Shown here: positions 24,204 through 32,962 of the stretch, in pieces
How the letters are laid out: each line of letters starts with the position of its first letter
How positions within the stretch are numbered: the first letter of the stretch is position 1
Origin: a bacterium
GTDB lineage: Bacteria; T1Sed10-126
DNA: 37,342 nt
Direction: 5' to 3'
Assembly: GCA_003554945.1 (NCBI GenBank)
Contig: PWHN01000062.1
Location: 1-37,342, forward strand
Notes under the pieces: generated by a model
What the model saw: the letters and a program-made list of their open reading frames with translations, nothing else
The model's database searches: none
Told to the model about the DNA's origin: nothing
Position numbers and translations under genes: made by a program

Positions 24204-25712
24204 ATGCTCTTATTGTTTCTAATCCTATTACTCATAATTATTTCAGTGGGCAGTTATTACAGCCAGCGAGCTGACTCAATTCTAATCAAAAAACTCACTG
24301 CCCCAGTTACTTTCACAGCGTTAACAACGGTTTTGGTCCTGCTGCTTGTATTAATCTGGCAGATAAACGGAGGTTTTGATGGTCCGTTTATCAATAATTT
24401 GCTCTTCGAATTCTCTGTCTCGCTGCCGGCGGTCGGACCAGGTGGACAACTTCATTTTGAAGCTACCTTTTTGGGAATATTGCTTGCAAGTTTCGTCACC
24501 TTATCCATGGTTCTCTTCCTGCTTGTATCCCTCGGAGAAAAACAAACAGAAGAATTTGTTAATTATCCGCTTCTACTGCTATTAACCGCAAGCTACTTAG
24601 GTCTTTTCTTGAGTCATAATTTGATACTTTTTTTGATTTTTTGGGAACTTGTTCTTGTGCTCACTTATTTTGCCGGCAGCGGTAGAGGCGGCTGGAGGCA
24701 GCAAAATATATTTGCAGAACCAGCTGTCTTCAAGCTCATCTGCAGTTCATTCTTTTTGATCTTCATAATTTTTGTTTATCATCATACTGTTGACCTTACG
24801 GGAGAGTCGAACTTATCTTTGGATTTCCTCTCCCAAATTAGCCTGGCCTCCAACAGTTCTAACCTGCTCTTCTGGTCGGTTTTATTTTCCTTTTTACCGG
24901 TCAGTCTCATATTTCCATTTCATTCCCTGTTAACAAGGGAGAGAAAACATAATTTTCTCAAGCGGCTATCTTTCACTATCCTTTTGCCTTTGTCCACAAT
25001 ATATATACTGAATCAGTTTTTGCTCCCCGTCGCCGGCCGCTCCAGTTGGTTTTTAGTTACTATAGCTTCTTTCGGTACTGTTTACGGTGCAGTGCTTGCT
25101 TTGCGCTCAAAAAATTACAGTTCCTCAATTGAATGGGTTGCTCTGACCGGTTATAGCGGAGCTTTCGCAGCACTGTTTATTTATAAACCTACAGCTGCTG
25201 CAGCTTCTATATTACTGGCCCTGGCGGTTTCTTTAGTGCTATTAGTAATGATTTTGTTGGATCATCTCATTCAGATTAAAAAAGAGGATAACAATCAAGT
25301 CGGACTACAGTATTTATTCACTGCCGATCTACATTTATGTGTTCTTTTTGGACTGATTTTATTCAGTATGACCGGTCTGGTAGGTTCGGCTTTTTTTCCG
25401 GTATACTTGATGATTTTAGGTGAACTGGTTACGGTTGGCTGGCTGCCTGTTCTTTTCTTGCTGACGGCCCAGTTTATTTTAACGGTTTATTGTTTCAAAC
25501 TCTTAGTCGAACATTTTCCTCTGAATTCAACTATTAGTCTGCCCCTGCGCGGTATCAAGCCTGCTTTATACATAGCGCTTGTCCTCTTGATACTGGCCGG
25601 TCTAATACCTGGACGTTTCTTGAATCCGCTGGTAGAAGATGTCAGAGAATATTTGGAGCTGGAAAAAATGGAGCAATATTCCCAACAGATAAAAATCTAC
25701 GAGGAGAGCTAA
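24204..25712 (+). CDS. NuoM-like (ND4) antiporter-type subunit
   Basis: 502 aa, about 14 helices. The conserved Glu of TM5 is kept ('LILFLIFWELVLVLTYF', E148). By eye, the TM7 Lys (K234 in E. coli, KMPVVPLH) falls on V233 in 'VSLIFPFH', the TM8 Lys (K265) on P262, and the TM12 Glu (E407) on a Tyr in 'FFPVYLMILG'. The start ATG at 24204 has GAGGTG about 13 bases upstream, rather far. It follows a repeat element, so translation is less tightly coupled here than elsewhere in the operon. Confidence 0.85.
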   Translation: MLLLFLILLLIIISVGSYYSQRADSILIKKLTAPVTFTALTTVLVLLLVLIWQINGGFDGPFINNLLFEFSVSLPAVGPGGQLHFEATFLGILLASFVTLSMVLFLLVSLGEKQTEEFVNYPLLLLLTASYLGLFLSHNLILFLIFWELVLVLTYFAGSGRGGWRQQNIFAEPAVFKLICSSFFLIFIIFVYHHTVDLTGESNLSLDFLSQISLASNSSNLLFWSVLFSFLPVSLIFPFHSLLTRERKHNFLKRLSFTILLPLSTIYILNQFLLPVAGRSSWFLVTIASFGTVYGAVLALRSKNYSSSIEWVALTGYSGAFAALFIYKPTAAAASILLALAVSLVLLVMILLDHLIQIKKEDNNQVGLQYLFTADLHLCVLFGLILFSMTGLVGSAFFPVYLMILGELVTVGWLPVLFLLTAQFILTVYCFKLLVEHFPLNSTISLPLRGIKPALYIALVLLILAGLIPGRFLNPLVEDVREYLELEKMEQYSQQIKIYEES

Positions 25713-25715
25713 AAG

Positions 25716-27101
25716 ATGGAACTGTTTTTTCCAATTCCCGGCTTAATTCTGCTATTTGCTGCGGTTATTTGTCTCTTTTGGGCTCAGTTGTTCCCAAACC
25801 GACGTGGGCTGGCTCTAATATGTCTTTTTACTCTTCTGGCTCTTGCAGTAGTTAGCAGTAGGGTGGGGGGGATTGGTGGCTTAAGTTTTGATCGCTTATC
25901 GAATTTCGGTTTTTCCCTGGTCATCATTTTCCAGATATTTATTCTGGGAATCTTGAAAATATTTATGGATCAAACAAATTCAAAAGATCTGTTTGTCTAT
26001 TTCTTTTTTGTAACGACAACCTTTGGTCTCTACCTTTCAGTTCATTCTTACAACCTTCTCGCGTTTTTTGTTGGTCTGGAACTAACACTTATTTCACTTC
26101 TATTCCTGGGTCTAAGTTCACAGAAAAAGCGAACCATTGAAGCTGGTTATCGATTTATGTTTCACAATTTGGTGGGAACCTTTTTTCTGGTGCTGGTGAT
26201 TCTCTATTTTTATTCTCATTTTGAAACCCTGCAATTGCCCGCTCAATCAATTTCTCTCTCCTCGGCCCAAACAATCCCAATCATATTACTATTCCTGGGT
26301 ATAGCCTATAAAATCGGGCTGGGGCCATTTTACTTCTGGCATCTGGATTGGTTAACAGCCGCCCCCATGCCGATCACAGTAATCATGTCGACTTCTTACA
26401 GAATTGCTCTCTTATTTTTTCTATTCCGTCTTTTCCGGATTTACTTGCCTCAAGTTTCACCACAATGGTTAGTCGTCGTAGCAGGATTATCGTTGTTCAG
26501 CCTAACCGTACCACTACTACATGCGCTCGGGCAAACCAATTTCAAACGAGGATTTAGTATTTTCTTGTTTGGGCAGCTCGGGCTGTTTTTTCTTCCTCTT
26601 GCCCTGCAGCCTGTTGAGGCCCAACCTGTGGTTTTATTTATTTTATTGACCCTGTTAGCCGGGCTGGTTGGCTTGATTGCTCTTGTTGCTCTTTATAACC
26701 CGGGCGACAGAAAAGAATTACACGAAATTGATCCCGGTAGCTCAAAAGAACTCTACCACAACAGGTTCTCCTGGGCTTTCCTCTGGTTGAGTCTTGGATT
26801 ACTTCCTCCCACGGTGGGTTTTGTGATTAAAATAATTTTGGCAGACGTATTTGTAATTCTGCCTCCAATTTTCTATTTTTTATTATTTCTATCAGGCTAT
26901 TTACTACTTGTTGGTTTTTGTATGAAATCAGCTATAAATTGTCCGGTTGCAATGAAAACTGCAACAACCGAAGGCGGCCCCTCATTTAACGGCAAGATAT
27001 TTCTAAAGCTCAGCCTGTCGGGTTCTATATTTTTAACGGCGGGACTTCTTTTTACTTTCGAACCAGTATTCGATTATCTTCGTTATTTACTGATATATTA
27101 A
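25716..27101 (+). CDS. NuoN-like (ND2) antiporter-type subunit, key residues kept
   Basis: 461 aa, about 14 helices. It keeps the functional core: E122 in 'LLAFFVGLELTLISLLFLG' (E. coli E133), K199 in 'GIAYKIGLGPFYFWHLDW' (K217), R229 for K247, and K372 in 'GLLPPTVGFVIKIILA' (K395). So this subunit may still move ions. It starts 3 bases after the nuoM-like stop and is the last gene of the run. Confidence 0.88.
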   Translation: MELFFPIPGLILLFAAVICLFWAQLFPNRRGLALICLFTLLALAVVSSRVGGIGGLSFDRLSNFGFSLVIIFQIFILGILKIFMDQTNSKDLFVYFFFVTTTFGLYLSVHSYNLLAFFVGLELTLISLLFLGLSSQKKRTIEAGYRFMFHNLVGTFFLVLVILYFYSHFETLQLPAQSISLSSAQTIPIILLFLGIAYKIGLGPFYFWHLDWLTAAPMPITVIMSTSYRIALLFFLFRLFRIYLPQVSPQWLVVVAGLSLFSLTVPLLHALGQTNFKRGFSIFLFGQLGLFFLPLALQPVEAQPVVLFILLTLLAGLVGLIALVALYNPGDRKELHEIDPGSSKELYHNRFSWAFLWLSLGLLPPTVGFVIKIILADVFVILPPIFYFLLFLSGYLLLVGFCMKSAINCPVAMKTATTEGGPSFNGKIFLKLSLSGSIFLTAGLLFTFEPVFDYLRYLLIY

Positions 27102-27500
27102 AGTTTTGCGGTTTCTCCTTTCTGAGAACTGACTCACCCTAACCTTCTTCCTCCAGGGGAGAGGGAATAGATGAGTAGTTACAATTTTTCGCCGGCAAAC
27201 CGGTGATTTTCAGAAAATAGTTGAATATGTCATTAATTTACTCGTATTTTCCTTGACATACAGGCTATTTCTACTTATTTTCTTATGTAGATGTTTAATT
27301 TCGGCTGACAAGCTTCAGCTTACCTGATTACCACCCAATGCTGCTGGTTGTAATCTTCTGCTTGAATCTGTTGGGCCAACTCACTTGACTTTAACTTGAT
27401 TTGGTTAGTCGTGGGTTTTATAGCGATAGTGTTTAAACTATCTTTTTAAAAAAATTAACTTAGTTTAAGTACGTTTCAATCTTTTTTAGGAGGCTTTTTT
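27102..27500. other. Spacer with repeat remnant and long leader of carbamoyltransferase gene
   Basis: A gap of 399 bases. 27131-27170 holds a degraded G/C-run repeat like that at 24084. A promoter candidate lies at 27253-27281, giving a leader of about 210 nt. In the leader, 27425-27430 pairs with 27437-27442 and is followed by TTTTT, a weak terminator-like hairpin that could act as an attenuator. The ribosome binding site AGGAGG is just before the ATG at 27501. No gene is seen. Confidence 0.5.
27253..27281 (+). promoter_or_regulatory. Promoter for the carbamoyltransferase pair
   Basis: TTGACA (27253-27258) is a perfect -35 box, followed by a 17-base spacer and TATTTT (27276-27281). Confidence 0.6.
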
Positions 27501-28541
27501 ATGCAAACAAAAAGTTTGCGAGGCCGTGATTTTCTCACTCTTCGTGATTTCACTGAAGAGGAGATTAACACTTTTCTTGACGTAGGATTTGACCTGAAGC
27601 GACGTTTTGCAATGGGAGAAAAACATTCCCATCTGTTAGAGGACAAGTCGCTTTACATGGTCTTTTACAACCAGTCCCTGAGGACTCGGAATTCTTTTGA
27701 ATCGGGGATGACTCAGCTTGGAGGACACGCTCATTTTCTGGCGTCCGACAAAATTTATACGCCGGCCGTCGAGGGTGAAGAAAAAGCGTATTCCACTGAG
27801 CGCGTATCTGACGTGGCTCGTGTGCTGGAACGATACGGTGACGCTATCGCTATCCGAATGTATGGCCCACCAACTGGCTGGGTTTACGGTAAAGCTAACA
27901 GCTACATGGAAGAATTTGCTCGCTGGACAGACATTCCGATTCTCAACATGGAATGTGACAAGTATCACCCCTGCCAGGCCCTGACTGACATAATGACTGT
28001 CAAAGAGAAGCTGGGCCAGTTGAAAAACAAAAAGTTTGTTATGTCCTGGGCTTACTCTCCATCCTACGAGAAACCGCTCAGTGTCCCTCAGTCCGCCATT
28101 ATTGCGGCAACCAAAATGGGAATGGACGTAGTCCAAGCTCAACCTAAAGGGTTTGAATTGGACGAGGAGATTACCGATGCCTGTGCAGGCTATGCCGAGA
28201 AGTCCGGCGGTAGCTTCGAGGTAAGTTATGACATGGAGGAAGCGTTTGAAGACGCTGATGTTGTTTATCCGAAATGCTGGGGCTCCAAAGCGGAGTTTGA
28301 AAACGTCGCCCAGGGCGATGATTCCGGCATGAAAAAGCTTTTTGAGGAAAACAAGGACTGGAAGTGCGATCAAGAAATGCTCGACATCGCAAAGGACGAC
28401 GCTCTTTACATGCACTGCTTGCCCGCTGACCGCGGCTGGGAGGTCTCCAACGAAGTTATGGACGGTCCTCAGTCCGTCATATTTGACGAGGCTGAAAACC
28501 GAATGCACTCCCAAAAAGCTGTCATGAGCCTGGTGATGTAA
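27501..28541 (+). CDS. YgeW-type knotted carbamoyltransferase (first copy)
   Basis: Aspartate/ornithine carbamoyltransferase superfamily, knotted branch (with YgeW, N-acetyl- and N-succinylornithine carbamoyltransferases). The carbamoyl-phosphate loop is S59-L-R-T-R63 in 'FYNQSLRTRNSFE', and 'YHPCQALTDIM' is at 155-165. 'SWAYSPSYEKPLSVPQSAII' and 'DADVVYPKCWGS' closely resemble YgeW. The C-terminal 'MHCLPADRGWEV' keeps the HCLP motif. YgeW works in anaerobic purine/ureido-amino-acid breakdown in other bacteria; the substrate here is unknown. 346 aa. AGGAGG precedes the ATG. The next paralogue starts 1 base later. Confidence 0.85.
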   Translation: MQTKSLRGRDFLTLRDFTEEEINTFLDVGFDLKRRFAMGEKHSHLLEDKSLYMVFYNQSLRTRNSFESGMTQLGGHAHFLASDKIYTPAVEGEEKAYSTERVSDVARVLERYGDAIAIRMYGPPTGWVYGKANSYMEEFARWTDIPILNMECDKYHPCQALTDIMTVKEKLGQLKNKKFVMSWAYSPSYEKPLSVPQSAIIAATKMGMDVVQAQPKGFELDEEITDACAGYAEKSGGSFEVSYDMEEAFEDADVVYPKCWGSKAEFENVAQGDDSGMKKLFEENKDWKCDQEMLDIAKDDALYMHCLPADRGWEVSNEVMDGPQSVIFDEAENRMHSQKAVMSLVM

Positions 28542-28542
28542 G

Positions 28543-29580
28543 ATGGCTTTAAGAGAAAGCAGTCTTAACGGTAAATCCATGATTACTACCCAGGAATTAT
28601 CCCGGGATGAAATTATGGAGATTATTGAACTGGCCGAGGATATGCAGGAAAATCGTTTTGCTGATAAATACAGCAAAGTCCTCGACCAGCGTAGTTTCCT
28701 TATGTTCTTTTACAACCCCTCGGTTCGCACACGCCAATCCTTTGAGATTGCCGCTACCGAGTTGGGCGGACATGGTCTTTACATCGAACCGGGCAGTATG
28801 CGCCTGCAGCAGCTCGACAAACCGCCTGAAGAACAGGGCGGCGAGACGATTGAAGACGTTGCCGGCGTTATGAACCGCTACGGGGCCGGTGTGGGCATTC
28901 GAATGCTCGAAGATAAAATTGACCGCTATGGCCGTGGTGACGAGGTATTGCGCGAGTATGATAAATATCTCGACAAACCTCTTGTCAGTTTTGCGCACGA
29001 TCGTTTTCATCCCTGTCAGGGCCTGGCCGATGTAATGGGTTATCGCAAACACGTTGGCAAAGATCTTGAAGATGTGACTATTGCTCACGTCTGGGGTCAC
29101 GGTGCTCTTGCTCGCTCGCATTGTTCCGTCCAGGAGAGTATGCTTATCTCCTCACGACTTGGAATGAATGTGCGAGTGGCTCACCCGGAAGGCTACGACC
29201 TCGACGAAGAGGTTGTGGAGTGGACCAAGGAGAACTGCAAAGAAAACGGTGGTAGTTTTGACATTGACCACGACCCGGTAGATGTCTACGAAGATGCTGA
29301 CATCGTCTACTCCCGTAACTGGATGAGCCGTGACGCTTATCAAGACGGTGAGTTTAAGAAGGAAGAGGAGATTGAAAAAGCACTTAAATACACCGACTGG
29401 ATCTGTGATGAGGAGAAGATGAAGCTTACTGACGACGGACTTTTCTCCCACCCGATGCCGGTTGACAGACGCCATGAGGCTACTGATGAAGTTGCCTCCG
29501 GCCCGCGTTCAATCATCCTCGACATTGCTGAGAACAGGCTTCACGTCCAAAAAGCCTACATGGCTCTTTCTATGGGCTAA
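28543..29580 (+). CDS. Knotted carbamoyltransferase paralogue with altered HCLP motif
   Basis: 345 aa, a diverged paralogue of the preceding gene. The carbamoyl-phosphate loop S60-V-R-T-R64 ('FFYNPSVRTRQSFE') and 'FHPCQGLADVM' (155-165) are intact, so carbamoyl phosphate binding is likely. The amine-side motif HCLP is changed to HPMP ('SHPMPVDRRHEAT'), and 'AHVWGHGALARSHCSVQ' replaces the YgeW knot-region sequence, so the second substrate probably differs. The two genes are one base apart and end in a shared strong terminator. Function unknown. Confidence 0.82.
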   Translation: MALRESSLNGKSMITTQELSRDEIMEIIELAEDMQENRFADKYSKVLDQRSFLMFFYNPSVRTRQSFEIAATELGGHGLYIEPGSMRLQQLDKPPEEQGGETIEDVAGVMNRYGAGVGIRMLEDKIDRYGRGDEVLREYDKYLDKPLVSFAHDRFHPCQGLADVMGYRKHVGKDLEDVTIAHVWGHGALARSHCSVQESMLISSRLGMNVRVAHPEGYDLDEEVVEWTKENCKENGGSFDIDHDPVDVYEDADIVYSRNWMSRDAYQDGEFKKEEEIEKALKYTDWICDEEKMKLTDDGLFSHPMPVDRRHEATDEVASGPRSIILDIAENRLHVQKAYMALSMG

Positions 29581-29613
29581 ACCTGTTCCAGGTTATGCAG
29601 ATTTGATTAATTA

Positions 29614-29646
29614 ACCGGTCCGTGCTCTTCGCACGGACCGGTTTTT
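29614..29646 (+). terminator. Rho-independent terminator after the carbamoyltransferase pair
   Basis: A perfect 12-bp GC-rich stem (29614-29625 with 29631-29642), loop TCTTC, followed by TTTT. It separates the two carbamoyltransferases from the carbamate kinase unit. Confidence 0.92.
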
Positions 29647-29761
29647 ATTAATAAACCTATTGTTTATACTTTTCTGTGAAGTAAAGTTATAGTTTGATTT
29701 CAAAATTGAGTTTGTTTTTGTTCTGTACAAATGAATACATTAAATCCAAGGAGGCAATACA

Positions 29762-30706
29762 ATGCCTACAGCAGTCGTTGCAGTTGGAGGAAATTCTTTG
29801 ATCCCCGAGAAAGGGAAGGAAAGTGTTCCTGATCAGTATTCCGCCGTGGTCGCAACAGCCAAACACATCACCGGAATGATTGAAAAAGGTTGGGACGTAG
29901 TCGTAACCCACGGAAATGGTCCCCAGGTTGGTTTTATCCTGCTGCGGGCTGAACTGGCTAAAAAACAAGCAGGCCTGCATGAAGTCCCGCTCGATTCTTG
30001 TGTCGCTGACACCCAGGGCGCTATTGGCTACACTTTTCAGCAGGTACTAAAAAATGAATACAATCGCCGCGGCATCGACAAGAACGCCGTTACCGTAGTT
30101 ACCCGTGTTCTGGTCGATAAAGACGACCCCGCCTTTAGTAATCCCTCAAAACCTATTGGCCCCTTTATGGACGAAGAAGAGGCGCGCCAGCACGAAGAGG
30201 AGGACGGCTGGGATGTTGTAGAGGACGCCGGCCGGGGTTACCGCCGTGTTGTCCCGTCGCCCGCTCCTTCTGAAATTATTGAGGAGGAATCTATAAAGGC
30301 TCTTGTTGCTCGAGGAGATACTGTTATTGGTGTTGGTGGCGGTGGGATTCCCGTCTACGAACGTGATGATGGGATTATTGCCGGCATTGAAGCTGTTATT
30401 GACAAAGACGCCGCTTCTGCGGTTCTCGCTCAAAACATTAACGCTGATCTTTTCCTTATTTCAACTGCCGTTGATCAGGTCTGCCTTAATTTTGGTGAAC
30501 CTGACGAAGAAGCTCTCGATGAAATGACTGTTTCTGAAGCCAAGCAGTACATTGACGAAGGACACTTTGCTCCCGGTAGTATGAAACCAAAAGTAGAGGC
30601 TGTTGTCGATTACCTGGAGGGCGGCGGTAAAGAAGCTATCATTACTTCGCCCGCTAAGCTTGAAGAGGCGCTTGACGGTAACGCCGGTACTTCGGTTAAG
30701 GTTTAA
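29762..30706 (+). CDS. arcC: Carbamate kinase
   Basis: Transfers phosphate from carbamoyl phosphate to ADP, giving ATP, CO2 and ammonia; the energy-harvesting step of arginine, citrulline and ureide fermentation. Seen: 'VVAVGGNSLIPEKGKESV', 'VVVTHGNGPQVGF', 'RRVVPSPAPSEIIEEE', 'VIGVGGGGIPVYERDD' and 'VIDKDAASAVLA'. 314 aa, normal. ATG at 29762 has AAGGAGG upstream. It starts a second transcription unit and is followed 5 bases later by the PLP enzyme. No arginine deiminase gene is present. Confidence 0.95.
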   Translation: MPTAVVAVGGNSLIPEKGKESVPDQYSAVVATAKHITGMIEKGWDVVVTHGNGPQVGFILLRAELAKKQAGLHEVPLDSCVADTQGAIGYTFQQVLKNEYNRRGIDKNAVTVVTRVLVDKDDPAFSNPSKPIGPFMDEEEARQHEEEDGWDVVEDAGRGYRRVVPSPAPSEIIEEESIKALVARGDTVIGVGGGGIPVYERDDGIIAGIEAVIDKDAASAVLAQNINADLFLISTAVDQVCLNFGEPDEEALDEMTVSEAKQYIDEGHFAPGSMKPKVEAVVDYLEGGGKEAIITSPAKLEEALDGNAGTSVKV

Positions 30707-30711
30707 ATTCC

Positions 30712-31905
30712 ATGACCAACTATCACATAGGTTTTAGTTGTCTGGTCTGCGGCACCGAACATGCTGCTGATTATGACGGATACGTCTGTAAGGAATGCGA
30801 AGGTAAGCTTGACGCTGATTACGATTATCATGCAATGTCGGACGAATTTTCTGTTGACTCCCTTAAGTCTAATCCTGACCGGACTGTCTGGCGCTATGCG
30901 CCGGCCTTTCCGTTCTCCGATGTTGCCAACGTACCTAGGTTGTTCATGGGAATTACTCCCATCTACCGCAATCGTGATCTGGAAGCTAAAACTGGCGTAA
31001 ACGAAGTCTATCTGAAGGATGACTCCCGGCTTCCTTCCGCTTCTTTCAAAGACCGCGCCAGCAGCGTTGTTATGACTGTGGCAATTGAAAAAGGTATCGA
31101 TAAAGTGGCCTGTGCTTCAACCGGAAATGCCGGCTGTTCATGGGCCTGTATGGGAGCCGCTTGCGGTATGCCGGTTATTATCTTTGTGCCCGCCTCGGCC
31201 CCCAAAGCCAAAATTGCTCAGCTTGGCGTTTATGGCGCTGATGTCCGTCAGGTCGACGGAACCTATGATGACGCCTTTCAGCTCTGTGCTGAAGAATGCG
31301 AGGAACATGGTTATTTTAACCGCAACACCGGTTTTAATCCCTTTACTCGCGAAGGTAAAAAATCAGTCTCTTTCGAAATCTGGGAACAGCTTGGTTTTAA
31401 AGCTCCCGGGTCGGTTTTTGTTCCTGTTGGCGACGGCAACATTATCAGCGGCGTCTGGAAGGGTTTTCGAGATCTTAAACAGCTTGGTTTAATTGAAGAA
31501 CTTCCCGCTATTTATGCCGTCCAGAGTGACGCATCCGCCGCTATTGCCCGTACAATTAGAAAAATCCAGAGCGGTGACGGTGATGCTGATAATATCCAGT
31601 TGGAAACTGTCTCGGCTAATACGCGGGCCGACTCTATTGCTGTCGACTCTCCGAGTGATGGAGTTGCCGCAGTGAAAGCCGTTATTGAAACTGGTGGCGA
31701 CGCTGTTACGGTTTCCGATGATGATATTTTGGATACGATTCCGGAACTGGCTTCCAGTACCGGGATTTTTGCTGAACCTGCCGGAGTAACAAGTATTACC
31801 GGCTTGAAAGCTCACAGTGATTCAGATGCAGAAATACCGGGACCGGCTGTCTGCCTGGTCACCGGAAACGGACTTAAAGATGTGGAGGCGGTTCTTGAAC
31901 GATGA
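30712..31905 (+). CDS. Threonine-synthase-like PLP enzyme with N-terminal zinc ribbon
   Basis: Fold-type II PLP enzyme, 397 aa. An N-terminal CxxC...CxxC ribbon (C10, C13, C26, C29) precedes the catalytic domain. The PLP lysine is K113 in 'LPSASFKDRASSVV'; 'CASTGNAGCSWACMGAACG' and 'VPVGDGNIISGVWKG' bind the cofactor phosphate. It would be called threonine synthase by homology. Its position between carbamate kinase and ornithine carbamoyltransferase, with no hom or thrB nearby, suggests instead a beta-elimination or replacement on a diamino acid, in the manner of YgeX; this is inference. It overlaps the next gene by 4 bases (ATGA). Confidence 0.8.
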   Translation: MTNYHIGFSCLVCGTEHAADYDGYVCKECEGKLDADYDYHAMSDEFSVDSLKSNPDRTVWRYAPAFPFSDVANVPRLFMGITPIYRNRDLEAKTGVNEVYLKDDSRLPSASFKDRASSVVMTVAIEKGIDKVACASTGNAGCSWACMGAACGMPVIIFVPASAPKAKIAQLGVYGADVRQVDGTYDDAFQLCAEECEEHGYFNRNTGFNPFTREGKKSVSFEIWEQLGFKAPGSVFVPVGDGNIISGVWKGFRDLKQLGLIEELPAIYAVQSDASAAIARTIRKIQSGDGDADNIQLETVSANTRADSIAVDSPSDGVAAVKAVIETGGDAVTVSDDDILDTIPELASSTGIFAEPAGVTSITGLKAHSDSDAEIPGPAVCLVTGNGLKDVEAVLER

Positions 31906-32810
31906 GTAAACGTGATTTTGTTATTCTTACTGACTATGACAAACAGACCCTGAGCTCGATTGTAGATCGGGCAATTGAAATGAAGGGTGGAGCTAAACCT
32001 CACCGTGGCGAGGACAAAGCTCTGGCTATGATTTTCACCAAACCTTCCACCAGGACCAATGTTTCTTTCCGTATGGCAATGCACAGGCTTGGTGGAACGT
32101 CAATGTATCTGGGCCAGGAGACACTTCAACTGTCACGCGGTGAAACAATCGGCGATACCGGCAAAACGCTGGCTCGCTACGTCGATATTATTATGATTCG
32201 CACCTTCGATCACCAGGACGTGGTGGATCTTGCGGCCGGCTCTTCTGTTCCGGTCATTAACGGCTTGACCGATCTCTGTCACCCCTGTCAGGCGATGGGC
32301 GACGTAATGACACTAAAGGAATCGCTGGACGGTTCCCTGGAAGATGCCAAGCTAACGTATATTGGCGACGGAAATAACGTCTGCCACTCGCTTATTCACG
32401 CAGCTGGGATTTTTGGTTTTTCTTTGACCGTCTCAGCACCTGAACAGTTTGCCCCTGACTCCGACGTGCTTAAACCGATGCAGGATCGTAATTCCAACAT
32501 TGTGGTAGATAGTGATCCGGTTTCCGCTGTCCAGGGAGCTGACGCTATCTATACTGATGTCTGGGTGAGTATGGGTGATGAGGATGAAGCAGACAAGCGT
32601 TATGAAATTTTTGGTGACTATCAGGTTAATTCTGAGCTTCTGTCTCACGCCAAGGACTCCTGCATTGTTATGCACTGCCTGCCGGCTAATAGGGGAGAGG
32701 AGCTAACCGACGCTGTGATGGACGGTGAACAGTCACGCGTCTTCGAACAGGCTGAAAACCGTATGCACAGCCAGCAGGCTATCCTCGAATATCTGCTTGG
32801 CACAATTTAA
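31902..32810 (+). CDS. Ornithine carbamoyltransferase
   Basis: Converts ornithine plus carbamoyl phosphate to citrulline, or the reverse when coupled to carbamate kinase. 302 aa. The carbamoyl-phosphate loop is S49-T-R-T-N53 ('KPSTRTNVSF'; the last residue is usually Arg). 'DLCHPCQAMGDV' (125-136), the ornithine-binding 'DVWVSMGDEDE' and 'MHCLPANRGEEL' are typical of OTCase. Translationally coupled to the PLP enzyme and next to carbamate kinase, which favours a catabolic (ArcB-like) role; without arcA I leave the symbol blank. Confidence 0.88.
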   Translation: MSKRDFVILTDYDKQTLSSIVDRAIEMKGGAKPHRGEDKALAMIFTKPSTRTNVSFRMAMHRLGGTSMYLGQETLQLSRGETIGDTGKTLARYVDIIMIRTFDHQDVVDLAAGSSVPVINGLTDLCHPCQAMGDVMTLKESLDGSLEDAKLTYIGDGNNVCHSLIHAAGIFGFSLTVSAPEQFAPDSDVLKPMQDRNSNIVVDSDPVSAVQGADAIYTDVWVSMGDEDEADKRYEIFGDYQVNSELLSHAKDSCIVMHCLPANRGEELTDAVMDGEQSRVFEQAENRMHSQQAILEYLLGTI

Positions 32811-32962
32811 CCCGGTTTCCGATTTTACATCTGAACCTTCTAACGTATCTTTCCTCAGCACTCAGCGCTCTGAATGCTCGGCAAGAGCTTTTTTCCTCTC
32901 TTACACCAGGGGAGAGTAAACTGAGGGAAGGTTTTGATGTTACTGGTGGTATTAACCGGTCA

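Noticed and set aside
18365-27101. Group 4 [NiFe] hydrogenase or formate hydrogenlyase operon, tempting because hypF/hypC are nearby
   Set aside because: The NuoD-like subunit has no CxxC pairs at either end and there is no small Fe-S subunit gene.
18365-27101. Mrp Na+/H+ antiporter operon
   Set aside because: The NuoC-, NuoD- and NuoH-like subunits and the NuoL C-terminal lateral helix belong to complex I, and MrpE/F/G-type genes are absent.
27636-28676. A 346-codon open frame on the minus strand opposite the first carbamoyltransferase
   Set aside because: It lies opposite clear enzyme motifs, has no ribosome binding site or family features, and spans two plus-strand genes; it is a shadow frame.
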